A DNA stretch of 47,506 bases from Bacteroidales bacterium. Its GTDB lineage: Bacteria; Bacteroidota; Bacteroidia; Bacteroidales; UBA932. Made by a program: the position numbers and the translations under genes. Shown here in pieces: positions 26,783 through 35,203 of this stretch; the stretch's first letter is position 1; each line of letters starts with the position of its first letter. The notes beneath the pieces were generated by a model that was not told the origin of the DNA, made no database searches, and was given only the letters and a program-made list of their open reading frames with translations. The stretch covers positions 1-47,506 of the forward strand of contig JAFTGA010000016.1 of assembly GCA_017458145.1 (NCBI GenBank). Direction: 5' to 3'.

Positions 26783-26992
26783 TCAGTCCTCCTTCTCCTT
26801 CTTGACGAGGGTGTCCTCGAGTTTGTCCAGCCCGTTCAGGACCGCTGCGCGGCCATTCTCAAAGGCCTCGGAGCCTTTCTCCTTGATGTTCTCGATGACT
26901 TCCTCTCCCTTCTCGGTGTTGGCGAGGATCAGAAGCGCTGCGCCGGTCACGACGCCGGCGAAGAAAGCGAAAATTGAATTGCCGTTTGCCAT
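26783..26992 (-). CDS. YtxH-like protein
   Basis: This 69-aa protein has one N-terminal membrane helix (SIFAFFAGVVTGAALLILA) and a charged, probably coiled-coil tail. This is the form of YtxH domain proteins, which in Bacteroidetes are often found beside DUF1469 proteins. It starts 6 bp after the rnr stop and is likely co-transcribed with it. Confidence 0.78.
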   Translation of the reverse strand: MANGNSIFAFFAGVVTGAALLILANTEKGEEVIENIKEKGSEAFENGRAAVLNGLDKLEDTLVKKEKED

Positions 26993-26998
26993 ACTCTT

Positions 26999-29149
26999 TT
27001 ATTCTTGGTTTTCAATGAGTTCATAGTCCAGTAGCCGCTGCTCCAGGTTGGCGCTCTTGACGCGGATGCGCACCGGATCGCCCAGGCGGAACTGCTTGTG
27101 GCGGCGCTTGCCGACCAGCCGGTAGCGGGCTTCGTCGAATTCGTAGAAATCGGACTTGAGGTCGCGCACGGACACCATGCCCTCAATCTTGGTCGGCTCG
27201 ATCTCCACGTACATTCCCCACTCGGTGATGCCGGACACGTGGCCGTCAAACTCCTCCCCGATCTTGTCCATCATGAATTCGACGAGTTTGTATTTGGTGG
27301 AGGTGCGCTCGGCATCCGCCGCCACGAGTTCGCGCTCGGAGGCGTAGCGGCATTCCTCTTCGTATTTTTCCTTCTTGCGGCTCTCCGCGCCGTCCAGGTA
27401 CAGCGCCAGCAGGCGGTGGACCATCAGGTCCGGGTAGCGCCGGATCGGCGAGGTGAAATGCGTGTAGAACTTGAACGCCAGGCCGTAGTGGCCGATGTTG
27501 TCGGGGCTGTAGCACGCCTTGGCCATCGCCCGCAGGGCGAGATTCTCCAGGGCGGCGAATTCGGGCTTGCCCTTGGCGGAGTCGAGGAGCTGGTTGAGGC
27601 TCTTCGCCGTGGCGCGGCCGCCCGTCGGCGCGTCGGTCGGGATACGGTAGCCGAAACCCTTGGCGAAGGTGTAGAGGTTCTCGAGCTTGAGCTCGTTGGG
27701 CTCGCCGTGGACGCGGTACACGAAAGTCTTGGCGTTCTTCTGTGCCACGCCGTTCATCTGCCCGCCCGTGGCCACGAACTCCGCCACCGTGCGGTTCGCC
27801 AGGAGCATGAACTCCTCGATCAGCCAGTTGGCCTCCTTGGAGACCTTCTGATAGACGCGCACCGGCTTGCCCTTCTCATCCACCTCCACCTTCATCTCAG
27901 GCCGGTCGAAGTCGATCGCCCCTGCGGCGCGCTCGCGTTCCTTCAGGATCGACGCCAGCCTGTTCAGCGTCCGGATCGCTTCTGCCAACTCTTCGCTGTG
28001 CGGCAGCTCGATGCTGAAAACGTCCGACTGTGCCGGACTCCTCCCACTGACTTCGTCAGCGGGCCCCACCCTCTTACGGAGCCGAGGGTGGCTACGGTTT
28101 TCAGCATCGACTGCCGTCTCCGCTTGGTCGGCAGAGGCGGATTCGATAATCTCCTGCGCCTGCTCATAGTCCAGCCGGTGGTCGGAGTTGATGACGGTGC
28201 GCCCGATCCAGCGGGACTTGATCTCGGCCTTGGGCGTCATCTCGAACACGGCCGAGAATGTCAGCTTGTCCTCGTGCGGCCGCAGCGAGCAGAGCTTGTT
28301 GCAGAGCTTTTCGGGGAGCATCGGGACCGTGCGGTCCACCAGATAGACGGACGTGCCGCGCTCGCGCGCCTCCTTGTCCACCGGCGACCCCGGCCGCACA
28401 TACCAGGACACATCCGCGATATGCACACCGACCTCGTAATTGCCGTTCTCCAGCGGCCGGAACGACAGCGCGTCGTCGAAATCCTTGGCGTCCGCCGGGT
28501 CGATGGTCAGCGTGAAGGTCTGGCGGAAATCCCTGCGGCCCTTCAGGTCGGCCTCCGTGATCTCGTCCGAAATCTTGTCGGCGGCGTGCTCCACCTCCTC
28601 GGAGAAACGGTAGGGGAGGTTGAACTCTGCCAGGATGGCGTGCATCTCGGTATCGTTCTCGCCCGGCACGCCGAGCACATCCACCAGATGGCCGGACGGG
28701 CCGTGGTCCCGGCGGTCCCAGCGGTCCACGACCGCGGCGACCTTCATCCCGGCCTGCGCCCCCATCGCGGCCGCCTTCCCGGCGTCCACCTGGATGTCGT
28801 ACGGCATCGTCTTGCTCTGCATCAGGACCCAGGCCTGGGCCCCGACGGTGTGATAAAAGCCCACGAAAGGATGGTTGGAGCGCGCAATGATCTCCACGAC
28901 CTCGCCTTCGCGGCGTTTGGAATCGTTTTTCTCCCGCGTCACGGCCACCCGGACGGTATCCCCGTGCAGGGCGTGGCGGGTCTTGGAGGCCTTGACGAAG
29001 ACATCGTCGTCCTGGCCGTCGATAATCACGAAGATGTACCCCTCGCGGGTCATCTGTACCTTTCCGACAAACTGCGGGAAAACTTTCTTGCCTGTGCCGG
29101 ATCTCTTTCTGCTGGATGTCTTCCGGCCTTTTCCACTTCTTTTCTGCAT
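26999..29149 (-). CDS. rnr: Ribonuclease R with an in-frame palindromic insertion
   Basis: The protein (716 aa from ATG 29149; ATG 29155 is an alternative) is a 3'-5' exoribonuclease that degrades structured RNA. It has a basic N-terminal tail, cold-shock-like domains, the RNB domain with DPADAKDFDDALSF (metal Asp residues) and YTHFTSPIRRYPDLMVHRLL, and a C-terminal S1 domain (FDGHVSGITEWGMYVEIE). Inside the RNB region, after DYEQAQEIIE, about 40 extra residues (including SHPRLRKRVGPADEVSG) are encoded by a 103-bp nested palindrome. Relatives pass directly from this helix to LNRLASILKERE. The insert lies in a surface loop between helices, so activity may be kept. The -7 box is 8 bases from the chosen start. 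Confidence 0.95.
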   Translation of the reverse strand: MQKRSGKGRKTSSRKRSGTGKKVFPQFVGKVQMTREGYIFVIIDGQDDDVFVKASKTRHALHGDTVRVAVTREKNDSKRREGEVVEIIARSNHPFVGFYHTVGAQAWVLMQSKTMPYDIQVDAGKAAAMGAQAGMKVAAVVDRWDRRDHGPSGHLVDVLGVPGENDTEMHAILAEFNLPYRFSEEVEHAADKISDEITEADLKGRRDFRQTFTLTIDPADAKDFDDALSFRPLENGNYEVGVHIADVSWYVRPGSPVDKEARERGTSVYLVDRTVPMLPEKLCNKLCSLRPHEDKLTFSAVFEMTPKAEIKSRWIGRTVINSDHRLDYEQAQEIIESASADQAETAVDAENRSHPRLRKRVGPADEVSGRSPAQSDVFSIELPHSEELAEAIRTLNRLASILKERERAAGAIDFDRPEMKVEVDEKGKPVRVYQKVSKEANWLIEEFMLLANRTVAEFVATGGQMNGVAQKNAKTFVYRVHGEPNELKLENLYTFAKGFGYRIPTDAPTGGRATAKSLNQLLDSAKGKPEFAALENLALRAMAKACYSPDNIGHYGLAFKFYTHFTSPIRRYPDLMVHRLLALYLDGAESRKKEKYEEECRYASERELVAADAERTSTKYKLVEFMMDKIGEEFDGHVSGITEWGMYVEIEPTKIEGMVSVRDLKSDFYEFDEARYRLVGKRRHKQFRLGDPVRIRVKSANLEQRLLDYELIENQE
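28008..28110. repeat. 103-bp nested palindromic element inside rnr
   Basis: Outer inverted arms share 14 bases, TCGATGCTGAAAAC at 28008-28021 and its complement at 28097-28110. Inside are two hairpins: CCC-A-CTGAC/GTCAG-C-GGG (28043-28063) and CCACCCTC/GAGGGTGG (28066-28091). The element adds codons in frame. It has a different sequence from the ATTCCGGG family. Confidence 0.8.
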
Positions 29150-29157
29150 AATCATCA

Positions 29158-29165
29158 CAAAGATA
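29158..29165 (-). promoter_or_regulatory. -7 box for rnr
   Basis: Reads TATCTTTG on the minus strand. It is 8 bases before ATG 29149 and only 2 bases before ATG 29155, which favours the inner start. Confidence 0.5.
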
Positions 29166-29241
29166 AGCATTCTTGGCAAACCGCACACCAAACGGGCGCT
29201 GAAAAAGCAGACTTCCCGGCGGAAATTTCATAGAAAAGTTG

Positions 29242-29249
29242 TACCTTCG
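29242..29249 (+). promoter_or_regulatory. -7 box for the apt operon
   Basis: TACCTTCG is a one-mismatch form of TAnnTTTG, 20 bases before the apt ATG in the short divergent region shared with rnr. Confidence 0.4.
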
Positions 29250-29269
29250 TGTGTTGTTAGTAAAAACCT

Positions 29270-29797
29270 ATGAGCGTAGAAAGTCTGAAAGCAAGTCTCC
29301 GGACTGTTCCGGATTTCCCCGTCAAGGGCATCCTGTTCTGGGATGTCACCACGCTGTTCAAGGATCCCGGCTGCCTGCGGGAAGCCGTCGATATTCTGTA
29401 TGACTATTACAAAGACAAAGGCATCACCAAGGTGGTGGGCCTGGAGGCCCGCGGCCTGGTGCTCGCGCCCGCTCTGGCGATCCGTCTCGGCGCCGGTCTG
29501 GTGATGGCCCGCAAGCCGGGCAAACTGCCTGCCGAAACCTACAGCGGGCAGTACATGAAGGAATACGGTCCCGACACGATCGAAATCCACAAAGACGCCA
29601 TCTCGCCGGATGACGTGGTGCTGATCCACGATGACTTGCTCGCCACGGGAGGCACGGTGGAAGCCGTCGTGCAGATGATGGAGAAGCATTTCCGTCCCAG
29701 GAAGATGATGGCCAACTTCATCATCGAACTGGAAGAACTGAACGGCCGCGCCGCGCTGCCTGCGGACATGGACGTGATGTCCGTCATCAAAGTATGA
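29270..29797 (+). CDS. apt: Adenine phosphoribosyltransferase
   Basis: This 175-aa cytosolic enzyme makes AMP from adenine and PRPP. The start (LRTVPDFPVKGILFWDVTTL), GLEARGLVLAPALA, the RKPGKLPAETYS loop and the PRPP-binding VVLIHDDLLATGGTVEA are all characteristic. It is followed 21 bp later by a Tsx-like outer-membrane protein and then a purine permease. The operon therefore covers outer-membrane entry, inner-membrane uptake and base salvage. Confidence 0.97.
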   Translation: MSVESLKASLRTVPDFPVKGILFWDVTTLFKDPGCLREAVDILYDYYKDKGITKVVGLEARGLVLAPALAIRLGAGLVMARKPGKLPAETYSGQYMKEYGPDTIEIHKDAISPDDVVLIHDDLLATGGTVEAVVQMMEKHFRPRKMMANFIIELEELNGRAALPADMDVMSVIKV

Positions 29798-29818
29798 ATT
29801 CAAAACAAAACCGATACG

Positions 29819-30568
29819 ATGAAAAAAGTATTCCTGATGGCGGTCCCGGCCGCCGCGCTGCTGTTTGCTCAAGGAGCAAAGGCACAGACCAACCTCCAGG
29901 TTTTTTATGACTTCGGCTCCGACCGCCAGCACGTCACGACGACCCTCGAAGGGTTCTACAACGACAACTGGGGCAACACCTTCTTCTTCATTGACCACGA
30001 TTTCAATGCGAAAGACAACAAGGGCAAGGTGGAGGCCCCGAGCGGCACGTACCTGGAAGTGGCCCGCTGCCTGAATTTCTGGCAGAACACCGCCATCGCC
30101 CCGCTCAGCCTGCAGGTCGAGTACAACGGCGGCGTGTACAACGGATATACCATCAAGAACGCCCTGCTCGTCGGACTGGATTACTTCGTGCACAGTGCCG
30201 ACTTCAACAATACGTTCAATTTCAAGGTGCTCTACAAGAAGATCTGGAACACCACGCAGAACGTCCCCCTGCAGTTTACCTTTGTCTGGGGCCTGAACGA
30301 CCTGTTCGGCGCCAAGGGCCTCCGCTTCTCCGGCTTTGCGGATTTCTGGTGGGAGGACCATGCCCTCCTGGCGGACCACGCCGGTGAAATCCTGCCCATG
30401 ATGTCCCACACCGTATTCATCTCCGAACCCCAGCTCTGGTACAATGTCGGCCAGCATTTCGGCTGCAAGAACCTGAACGTCGGCGGCGAGGTCGAACTCT
30501 CCTTCGATTTCGGAACGAAGAAAGGCTTCTGGTGCCGTCCGTGCGCCGGTATCAAGTGGGTATTCTAG
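29819..30568 (+). CDS. Outer-membrane protein, DUF5020/Tsx-like
   Basis: This 249-aa protein has a signal peptide (MKKVFLMAVPAAALLFAQG, cut at AKA-Q). Alternating aromatic beta strands follow (LQVFYDFGSDRQHVTTTLEG, YLEVARCLNFWQ, LSLQVEYNGGVYNGY), ending in CAGIKWVF, typical of a small beta barrel. It resembles the DUF5020 proteins of Bacteroidetes, related to the nucleoside channel Tsx. Placed between apt and a purine permease, a role in letting nucleosides or bases across the outer membrane is likely but inferred. Confidence 0.78.
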   Translation: MKKVFLMAVPAAALLFAQGAKAQTNLQVFYDFGSDRQHVTTTLEGFYNDNWGNTFFFIDHDFNAKDNKGKVEAPSGTYLEVARCLNFWQNTAIAPLSLQVEYNGGVYNGYTIKNALLVGLDYFVHSADFNNTFNFKVLYKKIWNTTQNVPLQFTFVWGLNDLFGAKGLRFSGFADFWWEDHALLADHAGEILPMMSHTVFISEPQLWYNVGQHFGCKNLNVGGEVELSFDFGTKKGFWCRPCAGIKWVF

Positions 30569-30580
30569 CAACAGGCGGAT

Positions 30581-31921
30581 ATGACAAATTTTCTGAACAA
30601 GGCTTTCGGATTCGAGTCCGGCAAGCATAATGTCCGCACGGAGATCGTGGCGGGCATCACCACCTTCCTGACGATGGCCTACATCCTGGCCGTCAATCCG
30701 AGTATTTTCAGTGCGCTGGACGGGATGCCCGGCGGCGCCGTCTTTACTTCCACGGCCCTGGCCGCCATCATCGGTACGCTGGTGATGGCCTTCTATGCCA
30801 AGAAGCCCTTCGCGCTGGCGCCGGGCATGGGCCTCAATGCCTTCTTTGTCTATACGGTCTGTCTGACCATGGGCTATTCCTGGCAGTTCGCCCTGACCGC
30901 CGTGCTGCTGGAAGGTATCATCTTCATCATCCTGACGATCACCAAGGTGCGCACCTGGCTGCTGGATGCCATTCCCGGCACGCTCAAGAAGGCCATCGGC
31001 GCCGGTATCGGCCTGTTCATCGCTTTCATCGGCCTGCAGAACGCCGGGATCATCGTCAACTCCGATTCCACCCTCGTGACGCTGGGCGACATCACCCACG
31101 GCACGGCGCTGGTGGGCATCATCGGCCTGATGATCACGGCCGGCCTGGTGATGCTCAAGGTCCGCGGAGGCATCCTGATCGGCATCATCATCACCGCCCT
31201 GATCGGCCTGGTGATCAAGGATCCCGCGACGGGCGAGGCCGTGACGCAGCTCGTCCGCAACGATGCCGGAGCCGTCAAGCTCCTGTCCCTGCCCGACAGC
31301 GTGTCTCCGATTTTCTGCCAGTTTGAGTGGCACAATATCTTCACCTGGGATATGCTGGTGGTCGTCTTTACCTTCCTGTTCATCGACATGTTCGACACGA
31401 TGGGGACCATCATCGGCGTCCACCAGGGCGCCGGCCTGGTCCAGCGTGACGAGGTCGAGGGGATGGAGAAGATGTTCATGGCCGATTCCATCGCGACCGT
31501 CTGCGGCGCCTGCCTCGGCACTTCCACCACCACGACCTATGTCGAAAGCGCTGCGGGTGTCGGTGCCGGCGGCCGCACGGGCCTCACCGCCCTCTCCACG
31601 GCTGTCTGCTTCGCGCTGGCCCTGTTCTTCTCCCCGATTTTCCTGTCCATTCCGGGTGCCGCCACGGCGCCGGCACTGGTCATCGTGGGCGTGATGATGA
31701 TGCCGTCCGTGAAACGCATCCACTGGGACGACTATTGCAGGAGCATCCCGGCCTTCCTGACCATCATCCTGATGCCGGTAGCCTACAGCATCTCCGACGG
31801 CATCCTGATCGGCGTGATCGCCTATGTGGTCACCCACGCCATTGCCGGCCGTTTCAAGGAGATCTCCATCCCGATGTGGATCATGGCGGTGCTCTTTGTG
31901 TTGCGGTATATCTTCATCTAG
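30581..31921 (+). CDS. NCS2 family purine permease (AzgA/PbuG-like)
   Basis: This 446-aa inner-membrane transporter has about 12 hydrophobic segments. Family signatures are TEIVAGITTFLTMAYILAVN, ALAPGMGLNAFFVYTVC, GIGLFIAFIGLQNAGIIV and TTTYVESAAGVGAGGRTGLTA. AzgA/PbuG members import adenine, guanine or hypoxanthine with protons. It lies 12 bp after the Tsx-like gene. The 3' end overlaps ogt by 8 bp on the opposite strand. Confidence 0.94.
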   Translation: MTNFLNKAFGFESGKHNVRTEIVAGITTFLTMAYILAVNPSIFSALDGMPGGAVFTSTALAAIIGTLVMAFYAKKPFALAPGMGLNAFFVYTVCLTMGYSWQFALTAVLLEGIIFIILTITKVRTWLLDAIPGTLKKAIGAGIGLFIAFIGLQNAGIIVNSDSTLVTLGDITHGTALVGIIGLMITAGLVMLKVRGGILIGIIITALIGLVIKDPATGEAVTQLVRNDAGAVKLLSLPDSVSPIFCQFEWHNIFTWDMLVVVFTFLFIDMFDTMGTIIGVHQGAGLVQRDEVEGMEKMFMADSIATVCGACLGTSTTTTYVESAAGVGAGGRTGLTALSTAVCFALALFFSPIFLSIPGAATAPALVIVGVMMMPSVKRIHWDDYCRSIPAFLTIILMPVAYSISDGILIGVIAYVVTHAIAGRFKEISIPMWIMAVLFVLRYIFI

Positions 31922-32432
31922 CTTTTTCCAGCTCCAGGAGTTGGACTTTGCGGTCGAGGCCGCCGGCGTAGCCTGTCAGGCGGCCGGCGGCGCCGACGAC
32001 CCGGTGGCAGGGGACGATCAGTGAGACGGGATTGTACCCTACGGCGCCGCCGACCGCGCGGGCCGAGGTGTCCAGCTGCCGGGCGAGTTGGCCATAGGTT
32101 ACGGTCTGCCCGTAGGGGATCAGGAGCAGCTGCGCCCAGACCGCCCGTTGGAAGGGCGTCCCCCGCAGACCGACCGGCGGGGTGAAGTCCGGCTCCCGGC
32201 CGCTGAAATAGACATCCAGCCAGCGGCGGGCCTCCTCGAAAACGGGAAGTCCGGGCCTGGCTTGCGCGGCCTGCCTGCCCGGCCGGGCCCATTCTTCTGC
32301 GGAGACGTTGCCCCGGCCCGGCAGTTCTCCGAAATGCGCCTGTCCGTCGAACCAGAGGCCGACCAGACAGTCTCCCTCGCCCGCCAGCGTGATGCCGCCG
32401 AGCGGCGTATCGCAGTGTGCTGTGAGAATCAT
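31914..32432 (-). CDS. ogt: Methylated-DNA-protein-cysteine methyltransferase
   Basis: This 172-aa repair protein removes O6-alkyl groups from guanine by a one-time transfer to its own cysteine. The active-site motif IVPCHRVVGAAG, the TPFQRAVWAQL helix, YGQTVTYGQLA and the arginine-finger region RAVGGAVGYNP are present. No Ada regulatory domain is attached. It converges on the purine permease with an 8-bp overlap. Confidence 0.95.
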   Translation of the reverse strand: MILTAHCDTPLGGITLAGEGDCLVGLWFDGQAHFGELPGRGNVSAEEWARPGRQAAQARPGLPVFEEARRWLDVYFSGREPDFTPPVGLRGTPFQRAVWAQLLLIPYGQTVTYGQLARQLDTSARAVGGAVGYNPVSLIVPCHRVVGAAGRLTGYAGGLDRKVQLLELEKAR

Positions 32433-32472
32433 AGGCCTAAAATACGTATTTTTTTACTATCTTGCATCCCGT

Positions 32473-32907
32473 ATGAAAACGGTTTATTCCAATACACAGC
32501 GTCCGGAGCTGGTCAAGTGGGGCTGCATCGCGGTCGGTGTCTTCGGGGTCGTGAGCCTGGTCCTCTATATCATCTTCACCCAGGAGAGCTACCTGTTCAG
32601 CCTGTTTGTCAACCTGGTCGTCGGGGCGATATTCTTCGCCGATCTCAAGCTCGCCACCATCACCTTCGACGAGGAGGCGGATACCATCATCGACAGCCGG
32701 CAGAAGAACTACCCGCTCCGGCTGTCCGGCATCACGACCGTCACTTTCAACGAGAACAAGAAGGGGAAGTTCCGCTACCTGCTCATCCACGATGCCGGCG
32801 TCGGTTTCATGCAGATCCGCACATCCAGGGACAATGCCGAGCGGATGACAGCCCAGATCCTGAAAGCCAACCCCTCCGCCGAAATCAAGCACGCCAACTA
32901 TATCTGA
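32473..32907 (+). CDS. Small membrane protein of unknown function
   Basis: This 144-aa protein has two hydrophobic helices (about 15-36 and 42-58). A cytosolic C-terminal part with alternating strands follows (LATITFDEEADTIIDSRQ, ISGITTV-like strand, FRYLLIHDAGVGFMQIRT), perhaps a PH-like fold. No family was recognised. ATG 32473 was chosen because it follows a -7-like TATCTTGC (32458-32465) by 7 bases; longer upstream readings run through ogt. Its end overlaps the MATE gene by 10 bp, convergent. Confidence 0.7.
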   Translation: MKTVYSNTQRPELVKWGCIAVGVFGVVSLVLYIIFTQESYLFSLFVNLVVGAIFFADLKLATITFDEEADTIIDSRQKNYPLRLSGITTVTFNENKKGKFRYLLIHDAGVGFMQIRTSRDNAERMTAQILKANPSAEIKHANYI

Positions 32908-34262
32908 CCGGCCGCTCCCAGCACGTCCCGGCGGTAGCGTACGCTCAGGTGGACGGTCCGGGCGGCCAGGTGGGCGAAATAAGCCACAAAGAGCAGATGG
33001 ATGGCTGCTGCGCCTTCGGGCTGCAGCAGCCATTTGCCGATATACCAGACCCCGAAGAAGGCGGCTGCGGCGAGGCCCATCGAGTCCCGCAGGGCGCGGG
33101 AAGCCGTGGCGCCCAGGTAGATGCCGTCCCAGGTGAAGGCCGCGCAGCCCAGCGGCGGCATCAGCAGCAGCCACGGGAGAAACTGCCAGGCGGTCTGGAC
33201 GACGGCTTCGTCGGAGGTCAGCAGCCGCAGCACGGGCAGGCCGGTGGAGGCGTAAAGTCCGACGAAAAGCACCGCGAGCGCCAGGCTCCAGGCGAAGACA
33301 TAGCGAACGCTCCGGCGGAGCATCACCCCGTCGCGGGCACCGATGAAGCGGCCCGACAGGGCCTCTCCCGCATAGGCGAATCCGTCGGTGAAATAGCTGA
33401 AGAACATCAGCAGCTGCATCATGATCGATCCGGCGGCGAGCAGCCGGTCGCCGTAGCCGGCGTTGATCATCGTGAAGCCGATGTAGATGAGGATGAAGAA
33501 GAACGAACGCCCCAGCAGGTCGAGGTTCATCCGGAAGAAGCGTCCCATCGAACCGTCGTGCAGCAGCGCCCGCAGGTCATCGGCTCCCAGCAGGGAGAAC
33601 ACGTCCCGTCCGTACTTGTGCCGGCAGACCCACAGCCCGTAGGCCAGCCCGCAGTACTGCGCGATGACCGTCCCTAGCGGGATGCCTGCGAAGCCCAGTC
33701 CCGGCCAGGGGCCGATCCCGAAGGCCAGCAGGATGCTGGCGAGGATATTGACCCCGTTGACGATCAGGTCCATCCACATCGAGTCCACGGAGTTCTGCAT
33801 CCCCACGAACCAGCCCCGCAGGGCCATCAGCGTCATCGTGGCGGGAGCTGCCCAGATGCGGATGAAGAAATAGCGCTCCGCCAGCGCCTTGACGCCCGGC
33901 GTGGCGTCGGTCAGCCGCATCACGCCTTTGAAAAAAGGCCACTGGAGCACCAGTGCGGCCAGAGCGGCGAGCAGGGCGAGCCCCATCCCGCGCAGGAAGA
34001 TGCGCCCGCAATCTGCCGGATCCTGCCGGCCGAAAGCCTGCGCCGTCAGGCCGCCCGTGCCGGTGCGCAGGAAACCGAAGCACCAGTAGAGCAGCGAGAG
34101 CACCATCGAGCCCACGGAGATGGCGCCAATCTGCGCGGCGGAATCCCCTGCGAGATGCCCCGCCACGGCGGTGTCCACCATCCCGACCAGCGGCACGGTG
34201 ATCCCGGCGAGGATACTCGGGACGGCAAGCCGCAGAATCTCCCGGTTCAAAGATTGGTTCAT
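32898..34262 (-). CDS. MATE family efflux transporter
   Basis: This 454-aa inner-membrane protein has about 12 hydrophobic helices. MATE features include ILRLAVPSILAGITVPLVGMVDTAVAG near the start, GFLRTGTGGLTAQAFGRQD and the duplicated half-structure. It most resembles the DinF branch. It would export cationic or toxic compounds using a Na+ or H+ gradient. Its ATG overlaps the rsgA stop (ATGA), so it is the last gene of the prenyl synthase-rsgA-MATE unit. Confidence 0.93.
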   Translation of the reverse strand: MNQSLNREILRLAVPSILAGITVPLVGMVDTAVAGHLAGDSAAQIGAISVGSMVLSLLYWCFGFLRTGTGGLTAQAFGRQDPADCGRIFLRGMGLALLAALAALVLQWPFFKGVMRLTDATPGVKALAERYFFIRIWAAPATMTLMALRGWFVGMQNSVDSMWMDLIVNGVNILASILLAFGIGPWPGLGFAGIPLGTVIAQYCGLAYGLWVCRHKYGRDVFSLLGADDLRALLHDGSMGRFFRMNLDLLGRSFFFILIYIGFTMINAGYGDRLLAAGSIMMQLLMFFSYFTDGFAYAGEALSGRFIGARDGVMLRRSVRYVFAWSLALAVLFVGLYASTGLPVLRLLTSDEAVVQTAWQFLPWLLLMPPLGCAAFTWDGIYLGATASRALRDSMGLAAAAFFGVWYIGKWLLQPEGAAAIHLLFVAYFAHLAARTVHLSVRYRRDVLGAAGQI

Positions 34263-35197
34263 CGGAACTTACTGTCCTGCTCGAGCATGCCGAGGTAGGA
34301 GTTGTAGCGCTCCGCGCTGATCTGCCCGGCATCCACGGCGGCCTTGACGGCGCAGCCGGGCTCGTGCGTGTGGGTGCAGGGGACGAAACGGCAATGGTCC
34401 ATTACCCGGAGCATCTCCGGAAAATACTTGGAGATCTCCTCCTTCTCCAGATCGACCAGGCCGAATCCGCGCAGGCCCGGCGTATCAATGAGGAACCCGC
34501 CTCCGCCCAGACGGTACATCTCATAGAGGGACGTGGTGTGCTTCCCCTGCAGGTGCGCTTCGGAGATTTTCCCCACTTTGGCATCGAGCGAAGGGTCTAG
34601 GGCGTTGACGAGGCTGGATTTTCCCACGCCGGACTCGCCCGAGAAGAGATTGATCCGCCCGCGGCAGTGTTCGCGCAGGGCGCCGATCCCTTCGCCGGTC
34701 ACGGCGGAAGTCTCGATGACGGGATAGCCGGCGCCTTCATAGATGCGCAGGAACGCAGCGAGCATTTCCGGAAGCTCTTCCCGGTAGAGGTCCACCTTGT
34801 TGAGAACGATGACGGCCGGCACCTTGTAGACCTCGCAGGTCACCAGGATGCGGTCCAGGAAGGGAAGTTTGATCTCCGGGAAGAGCAGGCTTGCCACGAT
34901 GACGGCCTGGTCCAGGTTAGCGGCGATCACGTGGGACTGGCGGGAGAGGTTGGTGGAGCGCCGGATGAGGTAGTTCTCGCGCGGGAGGATCTCCTTGATC
35001 ACGGCAGGGTGCTCCTCGGTGGCGGCGCCGTCGCGTTCATAGCGTACACGGTCGCCCACCGCCACCGGGTTGGTGGCCCCGCTGCGCTCCAGGCGCACCT
35101 TGCCGCGCAGCACCGCCGGGAACAGTTCCCAGGACGGCAACTCGCTCAGCAGGTAATGGCTTCCCGCATTCTTTACGACCGTCGCAATCCCTTCCAT
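34259..35197 (-). CDS. rsgA: Ribosome small subunit-dependent GTPase A
   Basis: This 312-aa circularly permuted GTPase checks and matures the 30S subunit. It has an N-terminal OB fold, then the permuted motifs in the order NKVDL (G4), GESGVGKSSLVN (G1) and DTPGLRGFGL (G3). A C-terminal zinc site CRFVPCTHTHEPGCAVKAAV follows. Length is normal. It lies 6 bp after the prenyl synthase gene and overlaps the MATE gene by 4 bp. Confidence 0.97.
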   Translation of the reverse strand: MEGIATVVKNAGSHYLLSELPSWELFPAVLRGKVRLERSGATNPVAVGDRVRYERDGAATEEHPAVIKEILPRENYLIRRSTNLSRQSHVIAANLDQAVIVASLLFPEIKLPFLDRILVTCEVYKVPAVIVLNKVDLYREELPEMLAAFLRIYEGAGYPVIETSAVTGEGIGALREHCRGRINLFSGESGVGKSSLVNALDPSLDAKVGKISEAHLQGKHTTSLYEMYRLGGGGFLIDTPGLRGFGLVDLEKEEISKYFPEMLRVMDHCRFVPCTHTHEPGCAVKAAVDAGQISAERYNSYLGMLEQDSKFR

Positions 35198-35203
35198 CCC
35201 GGA

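Noticed and set aside
26431-26992. Prophage lysis module (holin-like protein)
   Set aside because: No endolysin, structural or integrase genes nearby; the DUF1469/YtxH pair is a common chromosomal arrangement.
29228-31837. Long minus-strand open frame (869 codons) opposite apt, the Tsx-like gene and the permease
   Set aside because: Shadow of three well-supported genes; low-complexity His/Asp/Gly-rich translation.
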